Below, piece by piece: positions 1-8,959 of a stretch of 64,000 bases of DNA. The notes under the pieces were generated by a model. That model was not told where the DNA came from and searched no databases. It worked only from the letters and a program-made list of their open reading frames with translations. The stretch comes from Chitinophaga dinghuensis. Lineage in GTDB: Bacteria > Bacteroidota > Bacteroidia > Chitinophagales > Chitinophagaceae. How positions within the stretch are numbered: position 1 is the stretch's first letter; the number at the start of each line of letters is the position of its first letter. The translations under genes were made by a program, and so were the position numbers. The stretch is taken from assembly GCF_003259435.1 (NCBI RefSeq), contig NZ_QLMA01000008.1:124001-188000 (forward strand), in the 5' to 3' direction.

Positions 1-3000
1 GGTATTACCCTGCCTGCCAATAAAGTAGTGAATATTGGAGGTAATGGTAATGCGGTGCAGACAGTGAATCTGGTGGCAGACATCACCCCTCCGACAATAA
101 CTACCATCACCGGCCCTGCCGACGGATATTATATTACTGGCGACAAGCTTCGTTTTGTAGTGGGCTTCAGTGAAGCGATGAACATTGATCCAGGAACAGC
201 CACCCCATTTGTCACCGTCACCCTCGGTTCCAAACAGGTGCAGGCGGTATATGAAAGCAGTGATAACTCCTCTATGACTTTCAGCTATACCATACAGGAT
301 GGAGACGAAGCCATGAGCGGTATTGGCCTGACGGGTAGTATCAATCCCGGAGGAGCCGCACGCATTCAGGATGTTGCTGGCAACAATGCCATACTCACCC
401 TGAATGGCATACCTGATTTCAGCAATGTAAAAGTTCATACGGCATATCCTACTGTTATCATTAGCACTACTTCATCTGCGATGATCAACGGGCCGGTTTC
501 CGTGGCTATCACCTTCAGTGAAGCAGTAACGGGTCTTACGCTCACAGATTTCCAGGTTCAAAATAGCACGCTCGACAACCTGCATAACACAGATAATATT
601 AGCTATACCGCCACTATTACGCCTTCCGTGGATGGGCCGGTTAGCCTGTCGCTTCCTGCCAATAAAGTCGTGAGTATATCCAATACAGGGAATCGGGCAT
701 CCAATACATTATCCTTCACAGCGGATATGACGCCTCCGTCCATCCTCAGTGTGGTTGGACCAGCGAATAAATATTATAAAGAAGGAGATGTACTTACTTT
801 CAAAGTGGACTTTTCTGAACCTATTGTAATTAACCGGGGTAGTGGCAATCCTTATATGGCCGTGAATATGCAAAGTGGCGTTGTTCCGGCTTACCTTACC
901 AGTTATTCCGGCAATACCGCATACTTTGCCTATACCGTGCAGCCTGGAGACGAATCAATAAGTGGCATTAGCATTGGCGCAGGTATCTCTTTGGGTGGAA
1001 CGGACGGCAGCATTAAAGATCTGGCTGGCAATGACGCCAGATTGTATATCCTGAATCTGCCTGATTTCAGTGGTGTCAAAGTTCATACTGCTCATGCGGC
1101 CGTTTTCCTCAATACAGCTGCGGTATCTCCAGTCAACGGCGTATTTCTGGTAAACATCACTTTCAGTGAGGCTGTTTCCGGCTTTATTCCTGCTGATATA
1201 CAAGTAACAGGAGGGTCTGTTGCTTCTGTGGCCACCAGTGATAACATTCACTATTATGCCGCCATAAGACCTACAGTCGATGGTACTGTAACAGTAGCTG
1301 TTCCGGCTAATGTTGCCATGAATGTGGCCAATAATGGCAATCAGGCATCCAATACTGTATCAGTAGTGGCCGATCTTACAGCGCCTACCATCACCGGACT
1401 TACTGTACCTGCTGCGGGCTGGTATAATATAGGTGATCAATTGGACTTTATTTTGACTTACGATGAGCCGGTAGTACTGACTGGCGGCAATACTTATATA
1501 CCGTTGCAAATAGGCGCCGATGTAGCGAAAGCGACTTATGTCAGCGGATCGGGTACGAATCAGCTTACCTTCCGTTATACAGTACAAGCAGGAGATCAGG
1601 CACTCAACGGTATCGCCTATACGCCCACCTTACAAACCGGCACAGATAATTACTCGGATATAGCCGGCAATGCTGCGCCAAAGAATATTCCTGTTATTGC
1701 TACCAGCAATGTGCAGGTTAATACAATTGTGGCCACCATTACCACAGGAAGAGTACCTGTAGATGGCATTTATAATACCGGCAAAAAGCTCACGTTCACT
1801 ATCGCCTGGACTGGAGGACTCACTGTTACCGGCACGCCACTACTGCCTGTTACCATTGGTCGTAGTACGGTGTATGCTAAGTATACCGGCAAGAATGGAG
1901 CGAATGCTTTGATTTTCGTTTACACCATTGTAGATGGAGATAATGATATGGATGGTATAGAACTGGGTAATGCTATTTTACTCAACGGCGGTACTATCAC
2001 TTGTGGAGGACCTGTCAATGCCGATCTTACCTTACATAATATTTCAAGCACCGCTGGTATATTGGTGAACACTACGTATCCAACCGTCATCTTGTCTGGC
2101 AATATTCCTGCCCGCACTAATACCGCATTTACGGTGAATGCCACATTCAGTGAAGCAGTAACGGGTCTGACTATCGCCAATATTATTGTGAATAACGGCA
2201 CGATCAGCGGGTTACAAACAACCGATAATATTCACTTTACCTTTACGCTAACGCCCGCGGCAGATGGCACAGTGACCGTAACCATACCGGCCAATGCAGC
2301 CCAAAACATAGGCAGTAATGGTAATAAAGTATCTAATACCGTACAGGTAACAGCCGACATGACAGCGCCTATTATCAATGCAGGACAACAGTTCAGCGTT
2401 GATGAATACAGTGCAGTTGGAACAGTTGTTGGTCAGGTCATTGCCACGGATGCTTCTTACATTTTACAAAACTGGAGTCTGACAGATCCTTCGGGAATAT
2501 TCAGCATAGATGCTGCCACCGGTATTATTACCGTGAAAGATGCCACCAAGTTGAATACAAAAATCAATACCACTGTTCCGGTGACCGTGACGGTAACTGA
2601 TGGATTAAATACCAGTGTGCCCGCTACTGTAAATATTACGGTAGTATATGTTCCGTTGGCGCCTACTGATATGAGCATCAGCAATACCAACATCAGTGAG
2701 AACACGGCGGTGGGAACAGTAATCGGACAACTGTCGACCATTACCTCCGAACCAGGAGCTACCTTCACCTATACGCTGGTGGCAGGTGCAGGCGCTACGG
2801 ATAACAGTAGCTTCAACCTTGCCGGCAATCAGTTACAGAACAGTCAGGTATTCAAATATGCCGCACAAAAAACGTATAGTGTGCGGATACGTACTACTCA
2901 GTCGAATGGGCTATACTTTGAAAAAATATTTACCATTCAGGTATTGCAGGTAAATCAGGCTCCTGTGCTGGACCCTATACAAAATCAGGTTATCTGTTCT

Positions 3001-3765
3001 ACTACTGACAAGCAAAAAGTACAATTGACTGGCGGTTCTGCGGTCGAAGCTGATCAAACACTGAGTTATGCTGTAAGAGTAGATCAGGCATTCTTCAATA
3101 CATTGACAGTTGATAATAGCGGTTTGATAAGTTATTCGCTGAAACCGAATGTAGCAGGTACTGTGCAGGTAACTGTTGTGCTGAAAGATAATGGCGGTAC
3201 TGCCAATCAAGGGGTAGATACGCTGATACGCAGCTTTACCCTGACCGTACACTCGTTACCACAGGTCAGCATTACTGCTGATAAAACCGGCGCTATTTCA
3301 AAAGGTGATATTGTAATTTTGACAGCGACCGGCGGCACGAACTATGTATGGAGCAATGCAGACGGTATTTTAAGCGGTCAGCAATCCGCTACTTTACAGG
3401 TAAGGCCAGCACAGAGCGCCACCTATCAGGTAACGGCGAGCAATGCAGAAGGTTGCAGCAGCGTTCAACAGATCAACATTACAGTGGTGACGGACTTCAA
3501 AGTGGAAGCCACGAACCTGCTCACGCCAAATGGAGACGGCATCAATGATAAATGGGTGATTCGTAACCTGGATAGCTATCCACAGAATGATCTGACCATT
3601 TTTGACCGTAGTGGACGCATGGTATATCATCAGCAAAACTACAGCAACCAATGGGATGGAAAGCTGAATGGACAACCGCTCAGCGAGGGTACTTACTATT
3701 ACATTCTGAAAATAAGTGGTACAGATAAAGTAGCCAAAGGCTTTATAACTATACTAAGGAATTAA
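1..3765 (+). CDS. T9SS type B-sorted giant Ig-like repeat surface protein (3' part; 5' end outside window)
   Basis: The reading frame is open from base 1, so the true start lies upstream; 1254 C-terminal residues are visible. Most of it is repeats of a two-part Ig-like unit. One half opens with TPPTI or TAPTI followed by a GD.L.F.V.FSE pattern. The other carries TFSEAVTGLT and ends in LPANKVV.. .NGN.ASN. Unit starts near residues 30, 244 and 460 give a period of about 215 residues; the next unit is longer. After these come cadherin-like segments. The last 85 residues (LLTPNGDGINDKW, IFDRSGRMVY, WDGKLNG, GTYYYIL) match the gliding-motility-associated C-terminal domain, the type B signal of the type IX secretion system. 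The protein is therefore probably exported through T9SS and displayed on or shed from the surface as an adhesin or matrix protein. The ligand is unknown. A strong terminator follows the stop. Confidence 0.85.
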   Translation, partial: GITLPANKVVNIGGNGNAVQTVNLVADITPPTITTITGPADGYYITGDKLRFVVGFSEAMNIDPGTATPFVTVTLGSKQVQAVYESSDNSSMTFSYTIQDGDEAMSGIGLTGSINPGGAARIQDVAGNNAILTLNGIPDFSNVKVHTAYPTVIISTTSSAMINGPVSVAITFSEAVTGLTLTDFQVQNSTLDNLHNTDNISYTATITPSVDGPVSLSLPANKVVSISNTGNRASNTLSFTADMTPPSILSVVGPANKYYKEGDVLTFKVDFSEPIVINRGSGNPYMAVNMQSGVVPAYLTSYSGNTAYFAYTVQPGDESISGISIGAGISLGGTDGSIKDLAGNDARLYILNLPDFSGVKVHTAHAAVFLNTAAVSPVNGVFLVNITFSEAVSGFIPADIQVTGGSVASVATSDNIHYYAAIRPTVDGTVTVAVPANVAMNVANNGNQASNTVSVVADLTAPTITGLTVPAAGWYNIGDQLDFILTYDEPVVLTGGNTYIPLQIGADVAKATYVSGSGTNQLTFRYTVQAGDQALNGIAYTPTLQTGTDNYSDIAGNAAPKNIPVIATSNVQVNTIVATITTGRVPVDGIYNTGKKLTFTIAWTGGLTVTGTPLLPVTIGRSTVYAKYTGKNGANALIFVYTIVDGDNDMDGIELGNAILLNGGTITCGGPVNADLTLHNISSTAGILVNTTYPTVILSGNIPARTNTAFTVNATFSEAVTGLTIANIIVNNGTISGLQTTDNIHFTFTLTPAADGTVTVTIPANAAQNIGSNGNKVSNTVQVTADMTAPIINAGQQFSVDEYSAVGTVVGQVIATDASYILQNWSLTDPSGIFSIDAATGIITVKDATKLNTKINTTVPVTVTVTDGLNTSVPATVNITVVYVPLAPTDMSISNTNISENTAVGTVIGQLSTITSEPGATFTYTLVAGAGATDNSSFNLAGNQLQNSQVFKYAAQKTYSVRIRTTQSNGLYFEKIFTIQVLQVNQAPVLDPIQNQVICSTTDKQKVQLTGGSAVEADQTLSYAVRVDQAFFNTLTVDNSGLISYSLKPNVAGTVQVTVVLKDNGGTANQGVDTLIRSFTLTVHSLPQVSITADKTGAISKGDIVILTATGGTNYVWSNADGILSGQQSATLQVRPAQSATYQVTASNAEGCSSVQQINITVVTDFKVEATNLLTPNGDGINDKWVIRNLDSYPQNDLTIFDRSGRMVYHQQNYSNQWDGKLNGQPLSEGTYYYILKISGTDKVAKGFITILRN

Positions 3766-3787
3766 TAAGTCGAACAGACAACAACTG

Positions 3788-3818
3788 AAATCCCGGTGAG
3801 CATTCACCGGGATTTTTT
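3788..3818 (+). terminator. Rho-independent terminator after the adhesin gene
   Basis: A perfect 12-bp stem (3788-3799 with 3804-3815, loop GCAT) is followed by a run of six T on the + strand. It lies 22 bases after the stop of the repeat protein. Confidence 0.9.
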
Positions 3819-3860
3819 ATTTCCTTATCTTTATGATTACACCCCATAAATGCATACTAC

Positions 3861-4316
3861 ATGATTATCAGAGCCGCTGTACCTGCGGATATCCCGCAAA
3901 TTCAATTTGTACGAAATGCAGTGAAGGAAAATACCCTGTCTGATCCTTCATTGGTGACAGACAAAGATTGTGAGGCGTTTATTACGCAGAGAGGGAAAGG
4001 TTGGATATGTGAAATCGGCGATCAGATTATAGGATTTTCTATTGTGGACTTGCAAGACAATAATATCTGGGCGTTGTTTGTGCATCCGGATTTTGACAAG
4101 CAGGGAATAGGCAGAAGATTGCATGATGTGATGCTCGACTGGTATTTTATGCAGACACAAGATCCGGTGTGGTTAGGAACTTCGCCGAATACGCGGGCTG
4201 CTACATTCTACCGGAAGTCGGGTTGGAAGGAAACAGGTATGCATGGCAAAGGGGAGATCAAATTTGAAATGACCTTTGCAGAATGGCAGCATATGAAGAA
4301 AACTAAACACCAGTAG
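3861..4316 (+). CDS. GNAT family N-acetyltransferase
   Basis: A 151-residue protein with the GNAT fold pattern. The N-terminal strand is MIIRAAVPADIPQI, the central strand is IWALFVHPDFDKQGIGRRL, which contains the acetyl-CoA pyrophosphate-binding Q/RxxGxG/A signature (QGIGRR, about residue 82), and the C-terminal part is NTRAATFYRKSGWKETG. Family members transfer an acyl group from acyl-CoA to an amine; the substrate cannot be read from the sequence. It stands alone between a terminator and a convergent gene. Length and start are normal for the family. Confidence 0.85.
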   Translation: MIIRAAVPADIPQIQFVRNAVKENTLSDPSLVTDKDCEAFITQRGKGWICEIGDQIIGFSIVDLQDNNIWALFVHPDFDKQGIGRRLHDVMLDWYFMQTQDPVWLGTSPNTRAATFYRKSGWKETGMHGKGEIKFEMTFAEWQHMKKTKHQ

Positions 4317-4382
4317 GTTCTATACCGGCATTTAGTTTTCATGGGGAGATGTATTTAGCATTCGTCTCCCTGTAATAACTTT

Positions 4383-4937
4383 TTACTTTACTTTAAATTT
4401 CTTGGGATAACCGTGGCTGGCAGTTACTGCAAAGTATTCATCGAAGGCATCTTCCGGAGTGGCCGTGTAGTAATCATTGAGGCCGGAGAGGAACTGCTGT
4501 AAGTTGGGCGCGATGACATTTCTATCATTATCTGCATGCCAGAACTCAATCAGCTGGCCTTTTTCGCCGGTAAATACGCCGCCGGTATCATAGCAGATGT
4601 AATCGCCACCGCCATTGTGAAAAATGGGAATCCATTGTTCATTCCACCAGTTTTTGATGTCGAAGTCGCTCCCTATCATACCGGTATTATTCCGGGCGGT
4701 ATCCAGGGCTTGTTCCAGGGGAATAAACTTGGAATTGTTCACGAAAGAATCGAAGGAAAGTTCTTTCTGTCCGTTTTTCCATTTATACAGTTGTTTCAGA
4801 TCTGCTGGCAGCGTAATGCTGTACTTGAATTCCAGGCTGGCTATTTCCTCATCAGTTAAGGCTCTGTTGAGATCCGGGTAGTACTCGGGCCGTAGGCTGG
4901 ATATATGGCGATCCAGTTCCAGAATGGTGTTTGTCAT
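4383..4937 (-). CDS. SMI1/KNR4 (SUKH) family protein
   Basis: A 184-residue protein with the SMI1/KNR4 pattern. An early LTDEEIASLEFKYSITLPADLKQLYKWKNG segment (split here by its motifs LP.DLK.LY and NG), then F.PL, then WIPIFHNGGGDYICYDT and a GQLIEFWH.D stretch near residue 130. In bacteria this superfamily contains many immunity proteins against contact-dependent or polymorphic toxins, but also stand-alone cytosolic proteins of unknown role. No toxin gene is adjacent here, so an immunity role is only a possibility. The gene is convergent with the GNAT gene and has a TAnnTTTG element about 27 bases before its ATG. Confidence 0.8.
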   Translation of the reverse strand: MTNTILELDRHISSLRPEYYPDLNRALTDEEIASLEFKYSITLPADLKQLYKWKNGQKELSFDSFVNNSKFIPLEQALDTARNNTGMIGSDFDIKNWWNEQWIPIFHNGGGDYICYDTGGVFTGEKGQLIEFWHADNDRNVIAPNLQQFLSGLNDYYTATPEDAFDEYFAVTASHGYPKKFKVK

Positions 4938-4963
4938 GGTTTCGGGTTAAGATTGGTTATATT

Positions 4964-4971
4964 CAAAAGTA
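4964..4971 (-). promoter_or_regulatory. Probable -7 promoter element of the SMI1/KNR4 gene
   Basis: The minus strand reads TACTTTTG, which matches the Bacteroidota TAnnTTTG -7 consensus and lies 26 bases upstream of the ATG. No matching -33 TTTG at the ideal distance was found; the nearest CAAA on the + strand (5006) is too far. The assignment rests on the -7 box alone. Confidence 0.4.
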
Positions 4972-5122
4972 AAAAAATCTGTTGATTATTAAGGGCTCAG
5001 GTAGCCAAATGGATAGGTGGTTGTTACCAGACTGAGGAATAATATTGTTGCATTGGGCGCTTGCGTCGTAATTGCCCCTTGAATAGTCGGATTTACACCC
5101 GCTCTTGGTGGAATTGGGTATT

Positions 5123-5130
5123 TAAATTTG
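5123..5130 (+). promoter_or_regulatory. Probable -7 promoter element of the DUF1569 gene
   Basis: TAAATTTG matches the Bacteroidota TAnnTTTG consensus and ends 29 bases before the ATG. A TTG lies at 5105-5107, closer than the usual spacing of about 20 bases. Confidence 0.4.
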
Positions 5131-5159
5131 TATAAAACTCCCATTCATTTAATTCATTC

Positions 5160-5609
5160 ATGATGAAAACAATTCTTGAGCAACCGACCAGGGACGAACT
5201 GGTTTCTCGCATTAACCAGCTACAGGAGAACAGTACAGCGAAGTGGGGACAGATGAATGTGCGTCAGATGATGCGTCATTGTATTCTTTGGGAAGAGATG
5301 GCGTTAGGTCAGAAAAAATATCCAAGGGTATTCCTTGGGCGTATATTGGGCCGGTTTATATTAAAGGCGGTATTAAAAGATGACGCGCCTATGCGGCGCA
5401 ACTCTCCTACTATTGCGCCAATGAAGATCAATACCAGTGTTGGCGATGATGTAGCCTCACAAAAAAAGAAATGGATAGCGCTGCTGGAAGAACATCGGCC
5501 AGGTATGCCGGATATTGTTCATCCTATTTTTGGAAAGATGACTGCAGCGGAGGTAGGATTGTTGCTATACAAACATACCGATCATCATTTACGACAGTTC
5601 AATGTCTAA
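5160..5609 (+). CDS. DUF1569 / DinB-like four-helix protein
   Basis: A 149-residue, mostly helical protein resembling the DUF1569 branch of the DinB/YfiT-like superfamily. Visible marks are WGQMNVRQMMRHCILWE near residue 35, with a conserved His after M..MM.H, the central PMRRNSPTIAP, HP.FGKM.A.E near residue 123, and the closing KHTDHHLRQFNV. The DinB superfamily uses three His to bind a metal; candidate His residues are in MRHC, in HPIFG and in HTDHH. Its reaction is not known. Two adjacent ATG codons begin the frame; the first is used here. It is a single-gene unit with its own -7 box and terminator. Confidence 0.75.
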   Translation: MMKTILEQPTRDELVSRINQLQENSTAKWGQMNVRQMMRHCILWEEMALGQKKYPRVFLGRILGRFILKAVLKDDAPMRRNSPTIAPMKINTSVGDDVASQKKKWIALLEEHRPGMPDIVHPIFGKMTAAEVGLLLYKHTDHHLRQFNV

Positions 5610-5619
5610 TAATAGCGGA

Positions 5620-5641
5620 GGGGCTTAGGCCCCTTTTTTTA
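5620..5641 (+). terminator. Rho-independent terminator after the DUF1569 gene
   Basis: GGGGC-TTAG-GCCCC stem-loop (5620-5633) followed by seven T. It lies 10 bases after the stop codon. Confidence 0.85.
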
Positions 5642-5857
5642 TGCAGGTTTACCAGCCACCTATATTTAACAGTCCCCTTCTGTTCGTATTGCGAGTAATT
5701 TAGTATATTCGGTATCCGCGGATATACCGCACCTGATGAGCAATAATCTCCCCCATTTTCCGACAGTATATATCTTTTTTCTAAAGGGGAGGTCATAGAT
5801 GATTAACCCGAGCGGATGTTGTAGAAATAGGTTTTAACTATTCAATCATAAAATCAA
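5642..5857. other. Intergenic region upstream of katG with a 12-bp palindrome
   Basis: With the terminator and promoter this forms a 343-base gap between genes. It holds no convincing coding frame. A perfect palindrome, TATCCGCGGATA, lies at 5713-5724 and is flanked by GG on the left and TACC on the right. It could be an operator, but it lies about 230 bases before katG, and no regulator gene is adjacent. Confidence 0.4.
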
Positions 5858-5892
5858 TTGATTATGATTATATCTATCAAAGCTTAATTTTG
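5858..5892 (+). promoter_or_regulatory. Probable katG promoter
   Basis: TAATTTTG at 5885-5892 matches the TAnnTTTG -7 element. A TTG at 5858-5860 could serve as the -33 element, although the 24-base gap is longer than usual. The 5' leader would be about 55 bases. The AT-rich stretch here includes TCAATTGA (5854-5861), a small palindrome that might bind a peroxide-responsive regulator; this is inference. Confidence 0.4.
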
Positions 5893-5952
5893 ACGTGCAC
5901 AGTAACCAGGTGCAAGCATAAATATTCCTTCCATACCCAAAATTGATAACTA

Positions 5953-8232
5953 ATGGAAAATGAATTGAAAGACATCAGTAAATGCCCTTTTCATAATGGC
6001 AGTATGAAGCAAAACGTTGGCGGTGGTGGCACCAGGAATCGTGACTGGTGGCCTAACCAGTTAAAAGTTAGTATCCTTCGTCAGCATTCGCCTTTATCCA
6101 ACCCTATGGGTGAAGATTTTAATTATGCCGAAGCGTTTAAAAGCCTAGACCTGGAAGCGGTGAAAAAAGATCTGCATGCATTGATGACGGATTCTCAGGA
6201 ATGGTGGCCGGCAGATTTTGGTCATTATGGTCCTTTGTTTATTCGTATGGCCTGGCATAGCGCAGGTACATATCGCGTGGGAGACGGCCGTGGTGGCGCA
6301 GGTCAGGGACAGCAACGTTTTGCGCCGCTGAACAGCTGGCCGGATAATGTGAGTCTGGATAAAGCACGCAGACTACTCTGGCCTATCAAACAGAAATATG
6401 GTCGTAAAATTTCCTGGGCGGATCTGTTGATTCTGACAGGTAACATAGCATTGGAATCCATGGGCTTTAAGACCTTCGGATTTGCCGGTGGACGCGAAGA
6501 TGCTTGGGAAGCAGATGAATCCGTATACTGGGGTTCTGAAACAACCTGGCTGGGTGGCGACATCCGTTATGCGCATGGAGATCCCGGAGTAACGGATCAA
6601 AAACATGGCGTGGTAATAGCAGATGAAAAAAATAATATACCGATACATTCCCGCAACCTGGAGAACCCGCTCGCAGCGGTACAGATGGGATTGATCTATG
6701 TGAATCCGGAAGGTCCGGATGGCAATCCTGATCCGATAGCTGCCGCCAAAGATATCCGTGATACCTTTGGACGTATGGCGATGAATGATGAGGAAACGGT
6801 GGCACTGATTGCAGGTGGACACAGCTTTGGTAAAACGCATGGAGCAGCTCCTGCTTCGCACGTTGGTAAAGAGCCGGAAGCCGCAGATCTTGAACTGCAG
6901 GGACTGGGATGGAAGAATAGCTATGGTTCCGGTAAAGGCGCTGATACTATTACCAGCGGACTGGAAGTGATCTGGACTAAAACGCCTACGCAATGGAGTA
7001 ATAACTTCTTCGAGAATCTCTTCAAATATGAATGGGAACTGACTAAGAGTCCTGCTGGCGCTCATCAATGGGTAGCTAAGACAACAGACGCTATTATTCC
7101 GGATGCATATGATGGTAATAAAAAACATTTACCTTCTATGCTGACAACGGATCTGTCGTTAAGAATGGACCCGGCATATGAGAAAATCTCCAGAAGATTC
7201 CTGGAGCATCCGGAAGAATTTGCAGATGCATTTGCAAGAGCGTGGTTTAAATTAACCCATCGTGATATGGGTCCTCGCTCCCGTTATCTGGGCACAGATG
7301 TTCCTAAAGAAGAGTTGATCTGGCAAGATCCTATTCCTGCTGTGAATCATAAACTGGTAGGTGATAGCGATATCGAAGCGTTGAAAGCTAAGATCTTGAA
7401 ATCAGGGCTGAGTATTTCAGAACTGGTAACCACTGCCTGGGCTTCCGCTTCTACTTTCCGTGGTACCGACAAGCGGGGAGGCGCTAATGGCGCACGTATC
7501 CGCCTCGCACCGCAGAAAGACTGGCAGGTAAATAATCCGGTACAATTACATAAAGTGCTGGACAAACTGGAAGGTATCCAAAAAGAATTCAACGACAGCG
7601 CTACCGATGGTAAGCAGATTTCTCTTGCCGATCTGATTGTATTAGCGGGTGTGGCCGGTGTGGAGAAAGCCGCCAAAGACGCAGGTCATACGATCAGCGT
7701 TCCGTTTACTGCTGGTAGAATGGATGCCTCTCAGGAGAGCACTGATGTTGAATCTGTGGGCTTCCTGGAACCGCTGGGAGATGGTTTCCGTAACTATCGC
7801 AGAGCGAATTTCCCTGCCTCCACAGAAGCGCTGCTGATAGACAAAGCTAATTTGCTGACGCTCACCGCTCCTGAGTTGACGGTATTAATCGGCGGCCTGC
7901 GTGTGCTGAATACCAACTATGATGGTTCCACACATGGCGTATTTACGAATCGCCCTGGTCAGCTGACCAACGATTTCTTTGTGAATCTGCTGGATATGAA
8001 TACCGCCTGGAAGGCGATGTCGGAAGACAAAGAGCTGTATGTTGGTTCAGATCGTGGAACCGGCAAAGCTAAGTGGACTGCTACCCGCGCTGATCTTGTA
8101 TTCGGCTCTCATGCAGAATTAAGAGCAGTAGCAGAAGTATATGGCAGTACAGATGCAAACAGTAAATTCATACAGGACTTCATAACCGTCTGGACAAAAG
8201 TGATGAACCTGGACAGATTTGAGCTGGCCTGA
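5953..8232 (+). CDS. katG: Catalase-peroxidase KatG
   Basis: A 759-residue bifunctional haem catalase-peroxidase, which removes hydrogen peroxide and oxidises small electron donors, probably in the cytoplasm. It has the expected duplicated class I peroxidase layout. The N-terminal catalytic half has the distal RMAWHSAGTYR motif with active-site Arg, Trp and His near residue 100, and the proximal haem-ligand motif AGGHSFGKTHG near residue 285. The three residues of the Met-Tyr-Trp cross-link needed for catalase activity are all present: Trp in MAWHSAG, Tyr in IYVNPEGPDG and Met in RMAMNDEET. The C-terminal half is the degenerate, haem-free copy (TTAWASASTFRGTDKRGGANG). Length is typical. The gene is monocistronic. 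No oxyR or perR homologue is next to it. Confidence 0.97.
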   Translation: MENELKDISKCPFHNGSMKQNVGGGGTRNRDWWPNQLKVSILRQHSPLSNPMGEDFNYAEAFKSLDLEAVKKDLHALMTDSQEWWPADFGHYGPLFIRMAWHSAGTYRVGDGRGGAGQGQQRFAPLNSWPDNVSLDKARRLLWPIKQKYGRKISWADLLILTGNIALESMGFKTFGFAGGREDAWEADESVYWGSETTWLGGDIRYAHGDPGVTDQKHGVVIADEKNNIPIHSRNLENPLAAVQMGLIYVNPEGPDGNPDPIAAAKDIRDTFGRMAMNDEETVALIAGGHSFGKTHGAAPASHVGKEPEAADLELQGLGWKNSYGSGKGADTITSGLEVIWTKTPTQWSNNFFENLFKYEWELTKSPAGAHQWVAKTTDAIIPDAYDGNKKHLPSMLTTDLSLRMDPAYEKISRRFLEHPEEFADAFARAWFKLTHRDMGPRSRYLGTDVPKEELIWQDPIPAVNHKLVGDSDIEALKAKILKSGLSISELVTTAWASASTFRGTDKRGGANGARIRLAPQKDWQVNNPVQLHKVLDKLEGIQKEFNDSATDGKQISLADLIVLAGVAGVEKAAKDAGHTISVPFTAGRMDASQESTDVESVGFLEPLGDGFRNYRRANFPASTEALLIDKANLLTLTAPELTVLIGGLRVLNTNYDGSTHGVFTNRPGQLTNDFFVNLLDMNTAWKAMSEDKELYVGSDRGTGKAKWTATRADLVFGSHAELRAVAEVYGSTDANSKFIQDFITVWTKVMNLDRFELA

Positions 8233-8256
8233 TTGATATCAAATTTCCAATAATAT

Positions 8257-8368
8257 AAGAGGCTGCATCAAAAGTAATCTGAAGGCACTGAGAATTTCGT
8301 AGACGAAAATTCTCACCATCAGGAATCCCAAAATAATCGGATAAATATTACTTTTGATGCAGTCTCTT
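8257..8368. repeat. 112-bp palindromic MITE-like element / possible katG terminator
   Basis: Two 22-base arms (8257-8278 and 8347-8368) are inverted copies with one mismatch, which becomes a G-U pair in RNA. Between them lies a second inverted repeat, GAGAATTT..CGT against ACG.AAAATTCTC, around 8290-8315. The element begins 24 bases after the katG stop. The outer arms resemble the terminal inverted repeats of small non-autonomous transposable elements, but I could not identify a clean target duplication. It may also act as a transcription terminator, since TCTCTTTCTTT follows the right arm. Confidence 0.6.
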
Positions 8369-8959
8369 TCTTTATATATCTAATCGCAATTTTATTTATC
8401 AAAATAAATGCGAATTATTCCTCTCCTACACTTCCGCATACCTTAATAACAACCCCCAATTAAAATACAGTCTTATATTATAAGACTCCATCCATATCAT
8501 TCCAGTCTAAAAAAATATCGTTTCTTTTAAACCCCAACTGAACCATTTCAAAAAAACATTGTTCTCTTACGAACTTGATATTTTTTCATACAGTATATGC
8601 ATACATAACTATCAATATATGCATTAACAATCTCCTAAACCACAAAAACCATTTCCTAGTAAAACGTACTGCAAGCACTTTTCTTTTTACTGGATCTTCT
8701 CCATTTAGGTGATTTCATTACAGCTATTACCTCTAAAACAGGAGATGCCTTTCAGGCTTTCATTGATGCTATATCCACGTGCAAGTATACACGCATTTAT
8801 CGGTATACTACCAGTAATAGAAATAACATTACCTACCCAATTTGTAGATACTGCGCCGTCCTTTATGGAGGTGACTTTCACTGTTGGAGCATTATTGAGC
8901 AGAATAGGATCTAACAAGAATTCCCAACCTGCTGAAATACTTACTAAAAATAAATAGCC
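8369..8959. other. AT-rich intergenic stretch with a possible decayed coding fragment
   Basis: Nearly 600 bases without a credible complete gene. 8369-8650 is very AT-rich with no obvious hairpin. From about 8663 to 8925 one + frame is open but has no start codon; it encodes a protein-like run containing GDFITAITSKTGDAFQAF and stops at TAA near 8914. Another + frame (8709-8957) needs a GTG start and ends in a string of Asn and Lys. The stretch may be the remains of a gene related to its surroundings, but I do not recognise it. Confidence 0.35.

Noticed and set aside
4341..4371. Weak GGGAGA/TCTCCC stem between the GNAT and SMI1/KNR4 genes
   Set aside because: Six pairs with a 15-base loop and no clean T tail are not enough to call a terminator.
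6373..7128. A 251-codon open frame on the minus strand inside katG
   Set aside because: It lies entirely opposite a well-conserved gene and has no recognisable domain; such frames arise from codon bias of the real gene.
8709..8957. An 82-codon plus-strand frame with GTG start
   Set aside because: No recognisable domain, weak start and low-complexity end; noted only as part of a possible decayed stretch.
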